This document shows positions 25,317 to 34,073 of a DNA stretch of 52,492 nucleotides, in pieces (positions within the stretch are counted from its first letter, which is position 1; the number at the start of each line of letters is the position of its first letter). The translations under genes and the position numbers were made by a program. The notes under the pieces were generated by a model that worked only from the letters and a program-made list of their open reading frames with translations, was not told the origin of the DNA and did not search any database. The stretch comes from Defluviitaleaceae bacterium (GTDB taxonomy: Bacteria; Bacillota; Clostridia; Lachnospirales; WQUN01), in NCBI GenBank assembly GCA_009777845.1, contig WRLD01000021.1, positions 1-52,492 of the forward strand, read 5' to 3'.

Positions 25317-25367
25317 GGTTGCCAAATCAATAAGAGGCAACCCTTACACAGTAAAGGATATAATGTA

Positions 25368-25493
25368 TTGAAAAAATGTAACCCGTCCCCAAAAGTAAGT
25401 GAAGCAGGTAGAAAACTGTCAACTAGCAAATCCCCTGCCGTAAAATCTAAGGCAGGAAGAAAACTCGCCAAACATAGGCATGAAAATCATTAA
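25368..25493 (+). CDS. Small basic protein, unrecognised
   Basis: A 41-aa reading frame beginning at TTG 25368, with AAAGGA 10 bases upstream and about 45 bases after the predicted transcription start. It is Lys/Arg/Ser/Ala-rich with two related segments, SEAGRKLS and SKAGRKLAKHRH, suggesting an internal repeat. An earlier ATG at 25266 is upstream of the promoter and cannot be used from it. I do not recognise a family. It is followed 17 bases later by another small gene, so the two likely form a unit. Confidence 0.6.
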   Translation: MKKCNPSPKVSEAGRKLSTSKSPAVKSKAGRKLAKHRHENH

Positions 25494-25510
25494 AAGAGAG
25501 GAGCAAAAAA

Positions 25511-25744
25511 ATGGCAACAGTAATAAACGTTAGGGGTAGCACTGTTAATAATAAACCAAACGCCGGCAAGCAGTACGAGGAATTAACTGGAAAACCCGTA
25601 CCTCATGGAATGGTAGCCGCACATGTAAGAGTGCAAGGTGAAGGAAAAAGGCAATTTCTTGTGCCAGCAACTCCAGCACAAAATCATCACTCTAATACTA
25701 AACCTTATAAGGTAAGACATAAACCAGTACCTATAAATGGGTAG
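25511..25744 (+). CDS. Small protein, unrecognised, paired with upstream small gene
   Basis: A 77-aa basic protein with a clear AGAGGAGC ribosome binding site. It contains VNVRGS-like and KQYEELTGKPVPHGMVAAHVRV segments and ends in a His/Lys/Pro-rich tail. There is no TM segment or signal peptide. A terminator hairpin follows (25778-25815). Expression from a strong promoter and pairing with a tiny basic protein suggest a regulatory or defence-type pair, but no family is recognised and I do not propose a function. Confidence 0.65.
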   Translation: MATVINVRGSTVNNKPNAGKQYEELTGKPVPHGMVAAHVRVQGEGKRQFLVPATPAQNHHSNTKPYKVRHKPVPING

Positions 25745-25777
25745 GTTTTTGAACAACAATTCCGTATGAAAGCCCAT

Positions 25778-25815
25778 AAATGCCACTCAACTGTTTTTGC
25801 AATGGGTGGCATTTT
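25778..25815 (+). terminator. Terminator after small gene pair
   Basis: AAATGCCACtca...ggGTGGCATTTTG. A nine-pair stem, then TTTCG. The U-tract is partly in the stem. Confidence 0.7.
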
Positions 25816-25912
25816 GTTTCGCTGTATTTTTCTGCATTGATGGAATTGATTAAAAAGTCCTTGACAATTAGCCACTGGATAGATTAAACGCACTCTCCAC
25901 CACAGTACAACG

Positions 25913-25936
25913 AAAAAAAGGGGGCTGCGCCCCCTT
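25913..25936 (-). terminator. Terminator of the cheR-cheA-cheW operon
   Basis: On the minus strand the hairpin AGGGGGC-GCA-GCCCCCT is followed by TTTTTTT. The stem begins at the last bases of the cheW stop. Confidence 0.88.
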
Positions 25937-26405
25937 AATCCTGTGCCAAAAACCTCTCCACGTCCATCAACAATTTAACCTCGTCCCCAACTCTACCGAT
26001 ATTCCTTACAAACTGGTTAGCATAACTCAGCTTCGCGCTTGGCGGCGCGGATATTTTTTCCTCGGGGATAATCGCCGTTTCGTGTACTGCGTCCACTATC
26101 ATGCCCAAGGTGTATTCACCGAAGGTCAAAACAATGATACATGTTTCCTCATCGTATTCCTTGGGCGGCTTGCCAAAGCGTTTGCGAACGTCAAGCACGC
26201 CTATGAGGTCGCCCCGCAGGTTGATTATTCCCTCGATAAAGCTCGGCATTTCGGGTACCTTTGTTATTGCCTGTATTTTTATTATTTCGTTTACATACGC
26301 GATTTCTACGCCATAATCCTCATCTTCAATCGCAAAGGTGAGATACTGGTCTTTTATTGTGCCATCGTGGTGGCGTTCGTCGTCGAGCAAGTTTAACATG
26401 GACAT
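25935..26405 (-). CDS. cheW: Chemotaxis coupling protein CheW
   Basis: A 156-aa adaptor that links chemoreceptors to CheA at the membrane array. The whole protein is one CheW domain, with a typical YLTFAIEDEDYGVEIAYVNEI start, GIINLRGDLIGVLDVRKRFG and GMIVDAVHE. It is the last gene of the leftward cheR-cheA-cheW operon, 12 bases after cheA, and GGAGGTTC precedes the start. A terminator begins at its stop. Confidence 0.95.
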   Translation of the reverse strand: MSMLNLLDDERHHDGTIKDQYLTFAIEDEDYGVEIAYVNEIIKIQAITKVPEMPSFIEGIINLRGDLIGVLDVRKRFGKPPKEYDEETCIIVLTFGEYTLGMIVDAVHETAIIPEEKISAPPSAKLSYANQFVRNIGRVGDEVKLLMDVERFLAQD

Positions 26406-26417
26406 AGTAGAACCTCC

Positions 26418-28469
26418 CTATTTATCAAAGAACCCCGCAACATCAATAATCAAGCTGATGTCGCCGTTGCCAAGAAGTGTACAGCCGCTAAGACCGCGTA
26501 CCTTTTTGAAATACTTGGGCATAGACTTTACGACAACCTGCTGCTGCCCGATTAGGTCGTCTACCAGTAGGCAAACAACGTGTTCGCCGTTGTCGAGCAT
26601 TATTAGCGTACCCTCGCAAATATCGGTAATCGCGCCGTCTATATTGAAAAATTCATGCAAGCGCACGATATTAAATATTTCGCCGCGTTCGGTAATCATT
26701 TCGTTGCCGCTTGGGTCCATAAAGAGGTTTTCGGGCTGTGCCTTAAACGATTTGATGATGTGAACAATGGGGATTGTGTACTGCGCGCCTGCGACAAGCA
26801 CGTTCATGCCCTCGATAATAGCGAGCGTGAGCGGAATTTTTAATGTAAAGGTCGTACCCTCGCCAGGCACAGAGTCCACAAGCGCAGTGCCGCCGACTAT
26901 TTCCAGGTTACTGGAAACAACGTCCATTCCAACGCCGCGCCCCGAAAACGCGGTAACCTGGTCGTTGGTAGAAAAGCCAGGCAGGAAAATAAATTGTTGA
27001 ATTTCTCTGTCGGTGTATTCGGCATCGGGCTTGCTTGTAAGCCCTGCCGCTTTCGCTTTTTGCAGCACTTTTTTTACATTTATTCCGCGGCCGTCGTCCT
27101 TGATTATAATCAGAACATCGCCGCCTGCGTTTTTAGCTTCCAATAGAACGCGTGCCTTTGCTGGCTTTCCTGTGGTTTTGCGTTCCTCCTGCGATTCCAC
27201 GCCGTGGTCTATGGAGTTGCGGATAATGTGCATAATGGGGTCGGCGATATGCTCGATAATGTTTTTATCTACCTCGGTTTCCTCGCCCACTATGTCAAGC
27301 TGTACGTCCTTGTTTAGCTGACGGCACATATCGCGTACTATGCGGTGCATTCTAAAGAATGTCGCCGAAAGCGGAACCATTCGCATAGACATAACTGTCT
27401 GCTGTAGCGTGGTAATAATTTTCCGCAGCTGACGAGTTTCCTTGTTGAAGCTGTCTAGCTGTAGTCCGTCAAGCTCGGAGTTTTGCGTTACCATTGCCTC
27501 GGAAATAACAAGCTCGCCCATAAGGTTTAGCAGGGTGTCCAGCTTGCTTACGTTTACGCTTATCATGTTGGCGGGCGCGCCTTTTTTGGCGGCGGTGTCC
27601 ACATGTGCCGCCGTGTCTGGGGCGGCCTCGGCGACAACCGTAAGCGGAGAAACATCTGCGGCGGCCTGGGGTAGGGGAGTAGCTACTTGCCCCATAGGCG
27701 CGGACAATTCTTCTAATATAAGCTCTCGCAGATACACGGTCGCGGCTAGGTGGCTATTGATATAATTATAATCATAGCTACTGGAAAATTCCGCAGTAAA
27801 CCCATTGGCGCGGATAATAGGAATGGTTTCCTCGTCTATTACGTCCGCTGGCTCGTGGGTAATATCTGTGGCAAGGGATTGTAAATTGTGAACAAGTGTA
27901 TAGGCGCGAATATTTTCCATTTCGCAGCCGTCTTGGAAGTGGATTTTCATTCTGTACTTGTGCATATTATCACCTGCCGTTCCTGTTTTTGTTGGTTCTG
28001 GTGGGGGCTGCTCGGAGGGCGGCGGCGGTGCGGGCGTTTTTGGCTCTGGGGCGGCGGCCTGTACGGGCTTGCCCTTGATTTTTTGTAAAAACCCGCTGAT
28101 TTGCTTTGAAAGCTCTGAGCCGTCGCCGTCTGGGCTTTGCCCGTTTTGAATTTTCGCCAGCTCCTCCTTAACGAAGTCTGCGCCGCTCAAAACATGGTCG
28201 GACAATAGCTTGTAGTCAATATTTTTAGGGGTTTCCTCACGAAGATAGTAGAATAAATCCTCGATGGAGTGGGCTACCCCCGCTATGTTGTCGAACATCA
28301 TCATAGCAGACGAGCCTTTAATCGTGTGCATTACCCTAAAAATCTCATTGATTTGGTCGATGTTATATTCCGATTCGCCTTGAATTACCGCCGCTTCGAG
28401 CTGGTCTATAAGCTGCGACATCTCAAAAATAAACATCTCCAGCATTGATTCTCTGTCAAAATCGTTCAT
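26418..28469 (-). CDS. cheA: Chemotaxis histidine kinase CheA
   Basis: The kinase of the chemoreceptor array, which phosphorylates CheY and, when present, CheB. In 683 aa: P1 Hpt domain with HTIKGSSAMM (His48), a Pro-rich linker (about 145-165), a short P2-like region (about 170-255), P3 dimerisation, then P4 HATPase with EHIADPIMHIIRNSIDHG, DDGRGI and GRGVGMDVV, and a C-terminal CheW-like P5. It sits 75 bases downstream of cheR and 12 upstream of cheW. AGAGGTGACGATAG precedes the ATG. All kinase motifs are intact. Confidence 0.96.
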   Translation of the reverse strand: MNDFDRESMLEMFIFEMSQLIDQLEAAVIQGESEYNIDQINEIFRVMHTIKGSSAMMMFDNIAGVAHSIEDLFYYLREETPKNIDYKLLSDHVLSGADFVKEELAKIQNGQSPDGDGSELSKQISGFLQKIKGKPVQAAAPEPKTPAPPPPSEQPPPEPTKTGTAGDNMHKYRMKIHFQDGCEMENIRAYTLVHNLQSLATDITHEPADVIDEETIPIIRANGFTAEFSSSYDYNYINSHLAATVYLRELILEELSAPMGQVATPLPQAAADVSPLTVVAEAAPDTAAHVDTAAKKGAPANMISVNVSKLDTLLNLMGELVISEAMVTQNSELDGLQLDSFNKETRQLRKIITTLQQTVMSMRMVPLSATFFRMHRIVRDMCRQLNKDVQLDIVGEETEVDKNIIEHIADPIMHIIRNSIDHGVESQEERKTTGKPAKARVLLEAKNAGGDVLIIIKDDGRGINVKKVLQKAKAAGLTSKPDAEYTDREIQQFIFLPGFSTNDQVTAFSGRGVGMDVVSSNLEIVGGTALVDSVPGEGTTFTLKIPLTLAIIEGMNVLVAGAQYTIPIVHIIKSFKAQPENLFMDPSGNEMITERGEIFNIVRLHEFFNIDGAITDICEGTLIMLDNGEHVVCLLVDDLIGQQQVVVKSMPKYFKKVRGLSGCTLLGNGDISLIIDVAGFFDK

Positions 28470-28544
28470 CTATCGTCACCTCTCAATATCTCTATATATT
28501 AAACTACATAGAACGCTTAAATACAAGTGCTTTATCACACTTAA

Positions 28545-29357
28545 TTACGGCTTTCTATAAATCGCGGGCTTGACATAGGTAAAACCTGCCCCCGAATTGC
28601 TTATTGATTCGGAATGACCGATAAATAAATAGCCGCCCGACTCCATTATATCATAAAATCGCTTGACAACATTATTTCTAGTTTCGGTATCAAAATAAAT
28701 CATTACATTTCGGCAAAAAATAACCTGCATTTTTTTCTTGAACGGATACGGCTCTACGAGGTTAATTCGCCGATACAAAATTTCCTTGAGAATGGAGGGC
28801 TTTACCTGCGAGAATTGGGAGTCAATTTTTGTAAAATATTCGGTCGTCCACGCTTTGGGCAGGTTTGCCAAGGTTTCTGTCGGGTAAGTACCCTGTATGG
28901 CTTTGTCCAAAACCTGCGCGGAAATATCTGAAGCAATCATTTGCGTATTCCAGCCGTGGCTTTTTTTGAAATAATCCTGCATAATCATTTGCAGAGTAAC
29001 TGGCTCCTCGCCCGACGAGCTGGCCGTACACCAAAGGCGTACGTCCTTTTGTGTAGCGTACGTTTCCTCTATATACGGAAGAACTATATCACGAAAATAA
29101 TAAAAATGCTCTGTTTCCCGCATAAAATACGTATGGTTTGTCGTAATTTTATTAACAAAGCGCGTCAACGCCTCGCCGGATTTGTCCTTTAGCAGGTAAT
29201 CATAATAATCCGAAAACGATTCCATGCCAAGCTCCTGGATAGTAGAACGAAGCCGCGAATGTACAAGCGTTTTTTTCTCGTCACTTAGGGATATTCCATA
29301 ATTGGATTTTATATATGCCCTAATTGTGTTAAATTCGGCATTTGTTAAATCTTTCAT
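28545..29357 (-). CDS. cheR: Chemoreceptor methyltransferase CheR
   Basis: This methylates glutamates of chemoreceptors with SAM, allowing adaptation. In 270 aa: an N-terminal helical domain (RLRSTIQELGM), then the Rossmann domain with RLWCTASSSGEEPVTL, ASDISAQVLDKA, FCRNVMIYFD and LFIGHSESI, all family motifs. It is the first gene of the che operon here. GGGGGGTTCATAA precedes the ATG, and A/T-rich sequence upstream includes TATAAT hexamers without a good -35. The partner methylesterase CheB is absent from the window. Confidence 0.95.
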   Translation of the reverse strand: MKDLTNAEFNTIRAYIKSNYGISLSDEKKTLVHSRLRSTIQELGMESFSDYYDYLLKDKSGEALTRFVNKITTNHTYFMRETEHFYYFRDIVLPYIEETYATQKDVRLWCTASSSGEEPVTLQMIMQDYFKKSHGWNTQMIASDISAQVLDKAIQGTYPTETLANLPKAWTTEYFTKIDSQFSQVKPSILKEILYRRINLVEPYPFKKKMQVIFCRNVMIYFDTETRNNVVKRFYDIMESGGYLFIGHSESISNSGAGFTYVKPAIYRKP

Positions 29358-29487
29358 TTATGAACCCCCCATCTTTTTAATTATATCAATTTTATTATAT
29401 AAGAAAATAGGCAATCTTGCTAATCCTATTGCTATAAAAATAGCGAATATTGTCCCAAGCCCCTCCATTTATAGCCACCCTTTAAAA

Positions 29488-30516
29488 TCAATCTTCCTCT
29501 ATTTTAAATTTATCCCTAATCCGCTTCTCTATATCCTCCGCCGATGGCAGGGTATCGACTAGCTCCTGCGGCACGAAGTCAGACAACTTGTATTCGCTCA
29601 CGCCTATGGGCTTGTTGATGTCGCGCAGGGCATATTCGGCGGTCATTTTGTCGCGTTCTTTGCAGAGGAGAATCCCGATTGTTGGGTTGTCATGCTCTCT
29701 TTTCAAAATATCGTCTACTGCCGATAAATAAAAATTCATCTTACCTGCGTATTCTGCCTTAAATTCAACATTTTTAATTTCAATAACAACAAAGCAACGG
29801 AGCTTGAGGTTGTAAAATAGCAGGTCGATGTAATAGTCCTTTTTACTTATTTCCAAGTGATATTGATTTCCTACAAAAGCAAAGCCCGTGCCAAGCTCCA
29901 TGATTGTTTTGGCTATGTTAGCCACAAGCTCACGTTCAATTTCACGTTCAACAATTCCTTTGCGTTGTTCGACAAAATCAAAAATATAAGGATTTTTCAG
30001 TGTTTCGATTGCCAATTCGCTTTGCGGCAATGCAAGCGTAGCTTCAAAATTCGTGGCTTTCTCTGCTATGGCTTGCCGTTCATACAGCTTGTAATCTATT
30101 TGATTCCAAAGAATGTTTTTAGACCAGCCATTTTCAACTGTCTTGTCCGCATACCAAATCATTATCGCCTTGTCTTTTATCCTATCCATAAGCAAGCGAT
30201 GGTGCGACCATGTTAATTGTGCCATCAGTGTTGGCACAATTTCGTCCTCGCCAAAAATTTCTGCGAATTTCCGCATATATTTGAGATTTCGCGGCGAATA
30301 CCCTGTTGCGTCTGGGAACTCGATTTTAATGTCCCTCGCCAAGTTATCAATGAACCTATTCCCCCATTGGCTGTTAGCGATAATAACCTTGCCGATATTC
30401 CAATAAAGAATAATCTGCTCCCTGTTCGCACCAAGCACGGCTTTATATTGCGCGCTGTGAATCCGCGCCTTTACATCTTCTAATATTTGAAAGTAACCAC
30501 TATCATTGATTAACAC
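29488..30516 (-). CDS. PDDEXK nuclease-domain protein, YhcG/RpnA-like (DUF1016)
   Basis: A 342-aa protein with the DUF1016 N-terminal domain (NIGKVI, MRKFAEIF, LTWSHHRLL) and a C-terminal PD-(D/E)xK nuclease fold, seen in YYIDLLFYNLKLRCFVVIEIK with the catalytic Asp and Glu-x-Lys. In other bacteria such genes occur in defence or restriction-associated regions. A GTG at 30516 with GGAGG upstream is preferred to TTG at 30537. The gene ends the leftward tsaE-tsaB-rimI-lonH row but may not be part of it. Activity and target are unknown. Confidence 0.82.
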   Translation of the reverse strand: MLINDSGYFQILEDVKARIHSAQYKAVLGANREQIILYWNIGKVIIANSQWGNRFIDNLARDIKIEFPDATGYSPRNLKYMRKFAEIFGEDEIVPTLMAQLTWSHHRLLMDRIKDKAIMIWYADKTVENGWSKNILWNQIDYKLYERQAIAEKATNFEATLALPQSELAIETLKNPYIFDFVEQRKGIVEREIERELVANIAKTIMELGTGFAFVGNQYHLEISKKDYYIDLLFYNLKLRCFVVIEIKNVEFKAEYAGKMNFYLSAVDDILKREHDNPTIGILLCKERDKMTAEYALRDINKPIGVSEYKLSDFVPQELVDTLPSAEDIEKRIRDKFKIEED

Positions 30517-30542
30517 ACCAACCACCCCTCCACCCAAAAAAC

Positions 30543-32912
30543 CTAATCCTTCAAAACCTTCCGATGATAAGAACGCAGCTTCCTAAAAACCTTACCATGC
30601 ACACTATCGGCAGGGTAGGGGAAACGCCCCGCAGGGAGCCGCATAAGGATTTCAAAGCCCTCGTCAATGTGGGAAATGGCGTAGATATGGAATTTTTTCT
30701 GCTTTACGGCTTCGATTACTTCGTCCTTGAGAACAAGGTCGCGAATGTTTCTTGTGGGAATGATTACGCCCTGTGCGCCTGTAAGACCGCGCTTTTTGCA
30801 TAGGTCGAAAAAGCCCTCGATTTTGTACGTTGCGCCGCCTATGGGCTGGATTTCGCCGTGTTGGTTTATGCTTCCTGTAATGGCGATGTCCTGCCGTATG
30901 GGTATTTCTGCCAGGGCGGAAAGCACTGCGTACAGCTCTGTGGAGGACGCGCTGTCGCCGTCAATTCCGCTGTAATTCTGCTCGAAGCAAATTCGGCAGC
31001 TCAAGGAAAGCGGAAACTCCCTTGCGTAGGTTTGCCCAAGGTAGCCGATTAAAACCTGTACCCCTTTTTCGTGAATCGCGCCAGACATGTCCGCTTCTTT
31101 TTCGATATTTACTATGCCCGCCTTGCCCATGTACGCGGTCGCGGTAATTCTGGACGGCTTAGCAAAGGTGTGGTCGCCTGTATCCAGCACCGCCAAGCCG
31201 TTTATCTGCCCGATTTTTTCGCCCTCTGTGGAAATCATAATGCAGTCCTCCTCTATCATTTCGGACAGCTTTTCCTCGTACATATTTAGGCGGTATTGGC
31301 GTTTTTCGATTGCTTTTTTTACGTGCTTTTCTTTTACCTGCTTTGCGTTGTCCAGCTTCGCCCACGCTATGGATTCCTCCAAGACCTCTGTAAGGCGGTT
31401 AAAGCGCGTGGTCAAGCGGTCTTTTCGCTCCGCAAGCCGTGTAGAATGTTCGATAAAACGCCCTATAGCACATGGCGCGAAAGGCAACGAGCTTTCCTGC
31501 TCGGTATAACGGTTTATAAATTTAGCGATTTCCGACATGTTTTCGTCATTTAGCTTCATTTCGTAGTCAAAATCTACGCGCACCTTGAATAATTTTTCAA
31601 AATAATCGTCATAGGAATAAAGAACGTCATAATAATAGCTTCCGCCGACAATAATTATTTTTACGTCTACGGGAATAGCCTCGGGCTTTATTCCGCTTAC
31701 CGCTACGCCCGTTGTGTACTCGCGGAGCGGCTCGGTGATGATGTTCCCTGTGGTTAGCGTACGGCGTAGTGTTTCCCACGAATGATAGCTACCCAAGAGG
31801 TCTTGCGCCTGCAAAATCAAATATCCGCCGTTGGCTTTATGCAAAAGCCCCGATTTAATTTTCATAAAGTCTGTAGAAAAATTGCCGTATTCGTTATCGT
31901 ATTCTACCTCGCCCACTAGGTTTGTGTAGGTGGGATTGTAGTCAACCACCACCGGTGCGCCCTTTAGCTCGCTATTGTCGGTAAGCAGGTTTATTTTGTA
32001 TTTTGTCAAGCTGTCCTCTATGTTTTTCTTGCCATGCCACGGCATAAGCGACTGGATTACGTCCTCCTCCTCGTTTTCCTCCGCGACAAAATCTACCAGA
32101 TTATCTAAAATATTTTCCTTGACTTCGTTTAAATACTCGTAAAGCTCGGGTTCGTCGCCAAAGGCTTCCAGTATGTCGCTCATGTGATGTCCCACGGTAA
32201 ACAGGCCTAGCGCGAAATCTAGCTCCTCGACCTCTTTTTTTGTCGTTTTTTCAAAATCCTTTATTTCTCGCAGGGCTTCGGCGGCGCGCTGTTGAATGGA
32301 TTCCGACTTTTTTGTGATTACCTCTCTTTGTTCCGAGGAAAGAGAATCAAATTGTTCCTCGGTAATGGCCTCGCCCTCCACTATGGGTACAAAAAATATT
32401 CCGCTACTGGAATTTTTTACCTCAAAATCGTGCTTGCGTGCTTCTATAGACATTTCCTTTATTACCTCGTCCTGCTTGGCGCGTAAAACCTTAACAAGCT
32501 CGTTTTTCCGCTGTTCGTAAGACTTGTCGGCAAAATTACGCGGCAGCTCCTCGGACAAACGAGAAATAACCTCGCTCATGTCATCTTTAAGCCGTTTGCC
32601 TGTACCCGCTGGCAGCTTTAACAGCTTTGGGCATTTTGGGTTTTTGAAATTATAGACATAACAAAGGTCGGGCGGGGTCGGCTCGTTGGCGGCAATCGCC
32701 CTTGCGTACTCCTTCGCAAACGATGTACGCCCTGTTCCGCTCGCTCCGCACACATAAATATTGTAGCCCTGCGACTTCATATTAAGCCCAAATTCAAGCG
32801 CCTCCGCCGCTCTAGGCTGGCCGATTAGCTCTAGCGGCTTTTCCAACAATGCCTTAGAAATTTTCTGCGGCTTTGAAAAATATTTTAGCTCTTTCCAGTC
32901 TAGCTCTCTCAT
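30543..32912 (-). CDS. Lon-like ATP-dependent protease (LonH/YcbZ type)
   Basis: A 789-aa protease. The N-terminal AAA-like domain has P-loop CGASGTGRTSF (Gly-Thr-Gly-Arg-Thr: Arg replaces the usual Lys) and belongs to the AAA_32 type. A coiled-coil region follows (about 135-300). The C-terminal Lon protease domain has the Ser-Lys dyad: GDSASSTELYAVLSAL (Ser654) and GGATYKIEGF (Lys697), with 43 residues between them as in Lon. ATG 32912 is preferred to GTG 32924, which is inside the AGGTG ribosome binding site. It lies 16 bases after rimI. The P-loop substitution suggests altered ATP use. Confidence 0.9.
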   Translation of the reverse strand: MRELDWKELKYFSKPQKISKALLEKPLELIGQPRAAEALEFGLNMKSQGYNIYVCGASGTGRTSFAKEYARAIAANEPTPPDLCYVYNFKNPKCPKLLKLPAGTGKRLKDDMSEVISRLSEELPRNFADKSYEQRKNELVKVLRAKQDEVIKEMSIEARKHDFEVKNSSSGIFFVPIVEGEAITEEQFDSLSSEQREVITKKSESIQQRAAEALREIKDFEKTTKKEVEELDFALGLFTVGHHMSDILEAFGDEPELYEYLNEVKENILDNLVDFVAEENEEEDVIQSLMPWHGKKNIEDSLTKYKINLLTDNSELKGAPVVVDYNPTYTNLVGEVEYDNEYGNFSTDFMKIKSGLLHKANGGYLILQAQDLLGSYHSWETLRRTLTTGNIITEPLREYTTGVAVSGIKPEAIPVDVKIIIVGGSYYYDVLYSYDDYFEKLFKVRVDFDYEMKLNDENMSEIAKFINRYTEQESSLPFAPCAIGRFIEHSTRLAERKDRLTTRFNRLTEVLEESIAWAKLDNAKQVKEKHVKKAIEKRQYRLNMYEEKLSEMIEEDCIMISTEGEKIGQINGLAVLDTGDHTFAKPSRITATAYMGKAGIVNIEKEADMSGAIHEKGVQVLIGYLGQTYAREFPLSLSCRICFEQNYSGIDGDSASSTELYAVLSALAEIPIRQDIAITGSINQHGEIQPIGGATYKIEGFFDLCKKRGLTGAQGVIIPTRNIRDLVLKDEVIEAVKQKKFHIYAISHIDEGFEILMRLPAGRFPYPADSVHGKVFRKLRSYHRKVLKD

Positions 32913-32928
32913 TCCAAAAAACACCTGC

Positions 32929-33363
32929 CTACATATATTTACCCATTATTATGCCATCTTCAAACGGCTGGGAATAGTATTCTTTTCTTATTCCTTGGTT
33001 GGTAAACCCAAATTTTTTGTATAAGCTAATTGCAGGAAAATTACTTTCGCGTACCTCTAGGGTAATGCTCTTTATATTACACTCTTTTGCGGCTTTTAAA
33101 AGAGCTTTTAATAAAAAACCTGCCACGCCCTTGCTTCGCTCGGTTTGCCGTACGGCGATATTTATTATTTCGCCCTCGTCCATAATATGCCGCATGTAGA
33201 CATGTCCTATTACTCGCTCGCCCTGTATCGCCACAAAGCAAATGCACATGTCCTGCGATATTTCGTACGCTATAGAGGTTTTTGTCCACGGTATGGAAAA
33301 CGCTTCTTTCTCTATTTCGTACATCTGGTCTACGTGGCAGGCTTCGCCTTTTTTTATCAGCAT
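32929..33363 (-). CDS. rimI: Ribosomal protein alanine N-acetyltransferase RimI
   Basis: A 144-aa GNAT acetyltransferase. Acetyl-CoA binding motif A is seen as IAVRQTERSKGVAGFLL (the family's Q/RxxGxG/A), and YKKFGF near the end is typical of RimI. ATG 33363 overlaps the tsaB stop by seven bases; the longer ORF would lie deep in tsaB. RimI follows tsaB in many Firmicutes, which supports the name. Confidence 0.9.
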   Translation of the reverse strand: MLIKKGEACHVDQMYEIEKEAFSIPWTKTSIAYEISQDMCICFVAIQGERVIGHVYMRHIMDEGEIINIAVRQTERSKGVAGFLLKALLKAAKECNIKSITLEVRESNFPAISLYKKFGFTNQGIRKEYYSQPFEDGIIMGKYM

Positions 33364-34073
33364 TTGTTTTTTTCCCTTACGGCCTGCGGCGCGCGTACAT
33401 ATTCCAGCTCTATCTGTGTAGGGAATGTATGCCCTGCCAAAATTTTTTCCAACGCCCACACCGCCGCAGAAGCCGCTCGCTGTCGGTTATTGTTCGCAGG
33501 GGCAAAAATCGCCGTTGGGAACTTTTCCAGTATAACACTCGCGTTCACGTCTGCGCCGTCACCAAGAAAAAAAACGCGCGTATTATGGTTTAGACAAGAT
33601 AATATTTCCTCTACGGGCAACGCCAAAAATTCTGTTTCACGAGTAATTTTAGCGTTTTTGTCCGCTAGATATACCGCAGTATAAACCTGTCCGCGCCTTG
33701 CGTCCATCATGGGTACGATTGTGCAGTCGGGGCTTAAAATATTGTATGCGAGCATGTCGAGAGTAGGAACAGCAATCGCAGGTTTATTTAGCGCATGGGC
33801 TATTCCCAGCGCGGAAGCCGCCCCTATTCGCAAGCCCGTAAAGGAGCCAGGCCCGCTCGTGTAAACGACATAGTCAATTTCCCGAATATCTAGCCTAGTT
33901 AGCGTAAAAAGCTGTTCTATGCCAGGCATAAGAATTTCCGAATGTGTCCACGATTTTTCGCCTGTTCGGGCATTCAAAAAGATTTCGCCCGCAACTATGT
34001 ACGACGAATTAGAGGCCGCAATAATAGCCGCGCCTGCCTGTAAGCCCGATGTGTCAATCGCAAGTATTTTCAA
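33357..34073 (-). CDS. tsaB: tRNA t6A modification protein TsaB
   Basis: A 238-aa ASKHA-fold protein that pairs with TsaD to make t6A37 in ANN-decoding tRNAs. Typical motifs: LAIDTSGLQAGAA at the start and YTSGPGSFTGLRIGAA. It starts at TTG 34073 with AGGGAG seven bases upstream. The start is inside the 3' end of tsaE, overlapping by 20 bases. The translation initiation region has an extra copy within tsaE (see the duplication). tsaD is not in the window. Confidence 0.94.
   Translation of the reverse strand: MKILAIDTSGLQAGAAIIAASNSSYIVAGEIFLNARTGEKSWTHSEILMPGIEQLFTLTRLDIREIDYVVYTSGPGSFTGLRIGAASALGIAHALNKPAIAVPTLDMLAYNILSPDCTIVPMMDARRGQVYTAVYLADKNAKITRETEFLALPVEEILSCLNHNTRVFFLGDGADVNASVILEKFPTAIFAPANNNRQRAASAAVWALEKILAGHTFPTQIELEYVRAPQAVREKNKC

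Noticed and set aside
25266..25367. ATG 25266 as start of the first small gene
   Set aside because: It is upstream of the near-consensus promoter at 25288-25316 and has no ribosome binding site.
25861..25889. TTGACA (25861) with a possible promoter toward the cheW region
   Set aside because: At 17-base spacing the -10 is TTAAAC, a poor match, and it would only produce antisense RNA to cheW.
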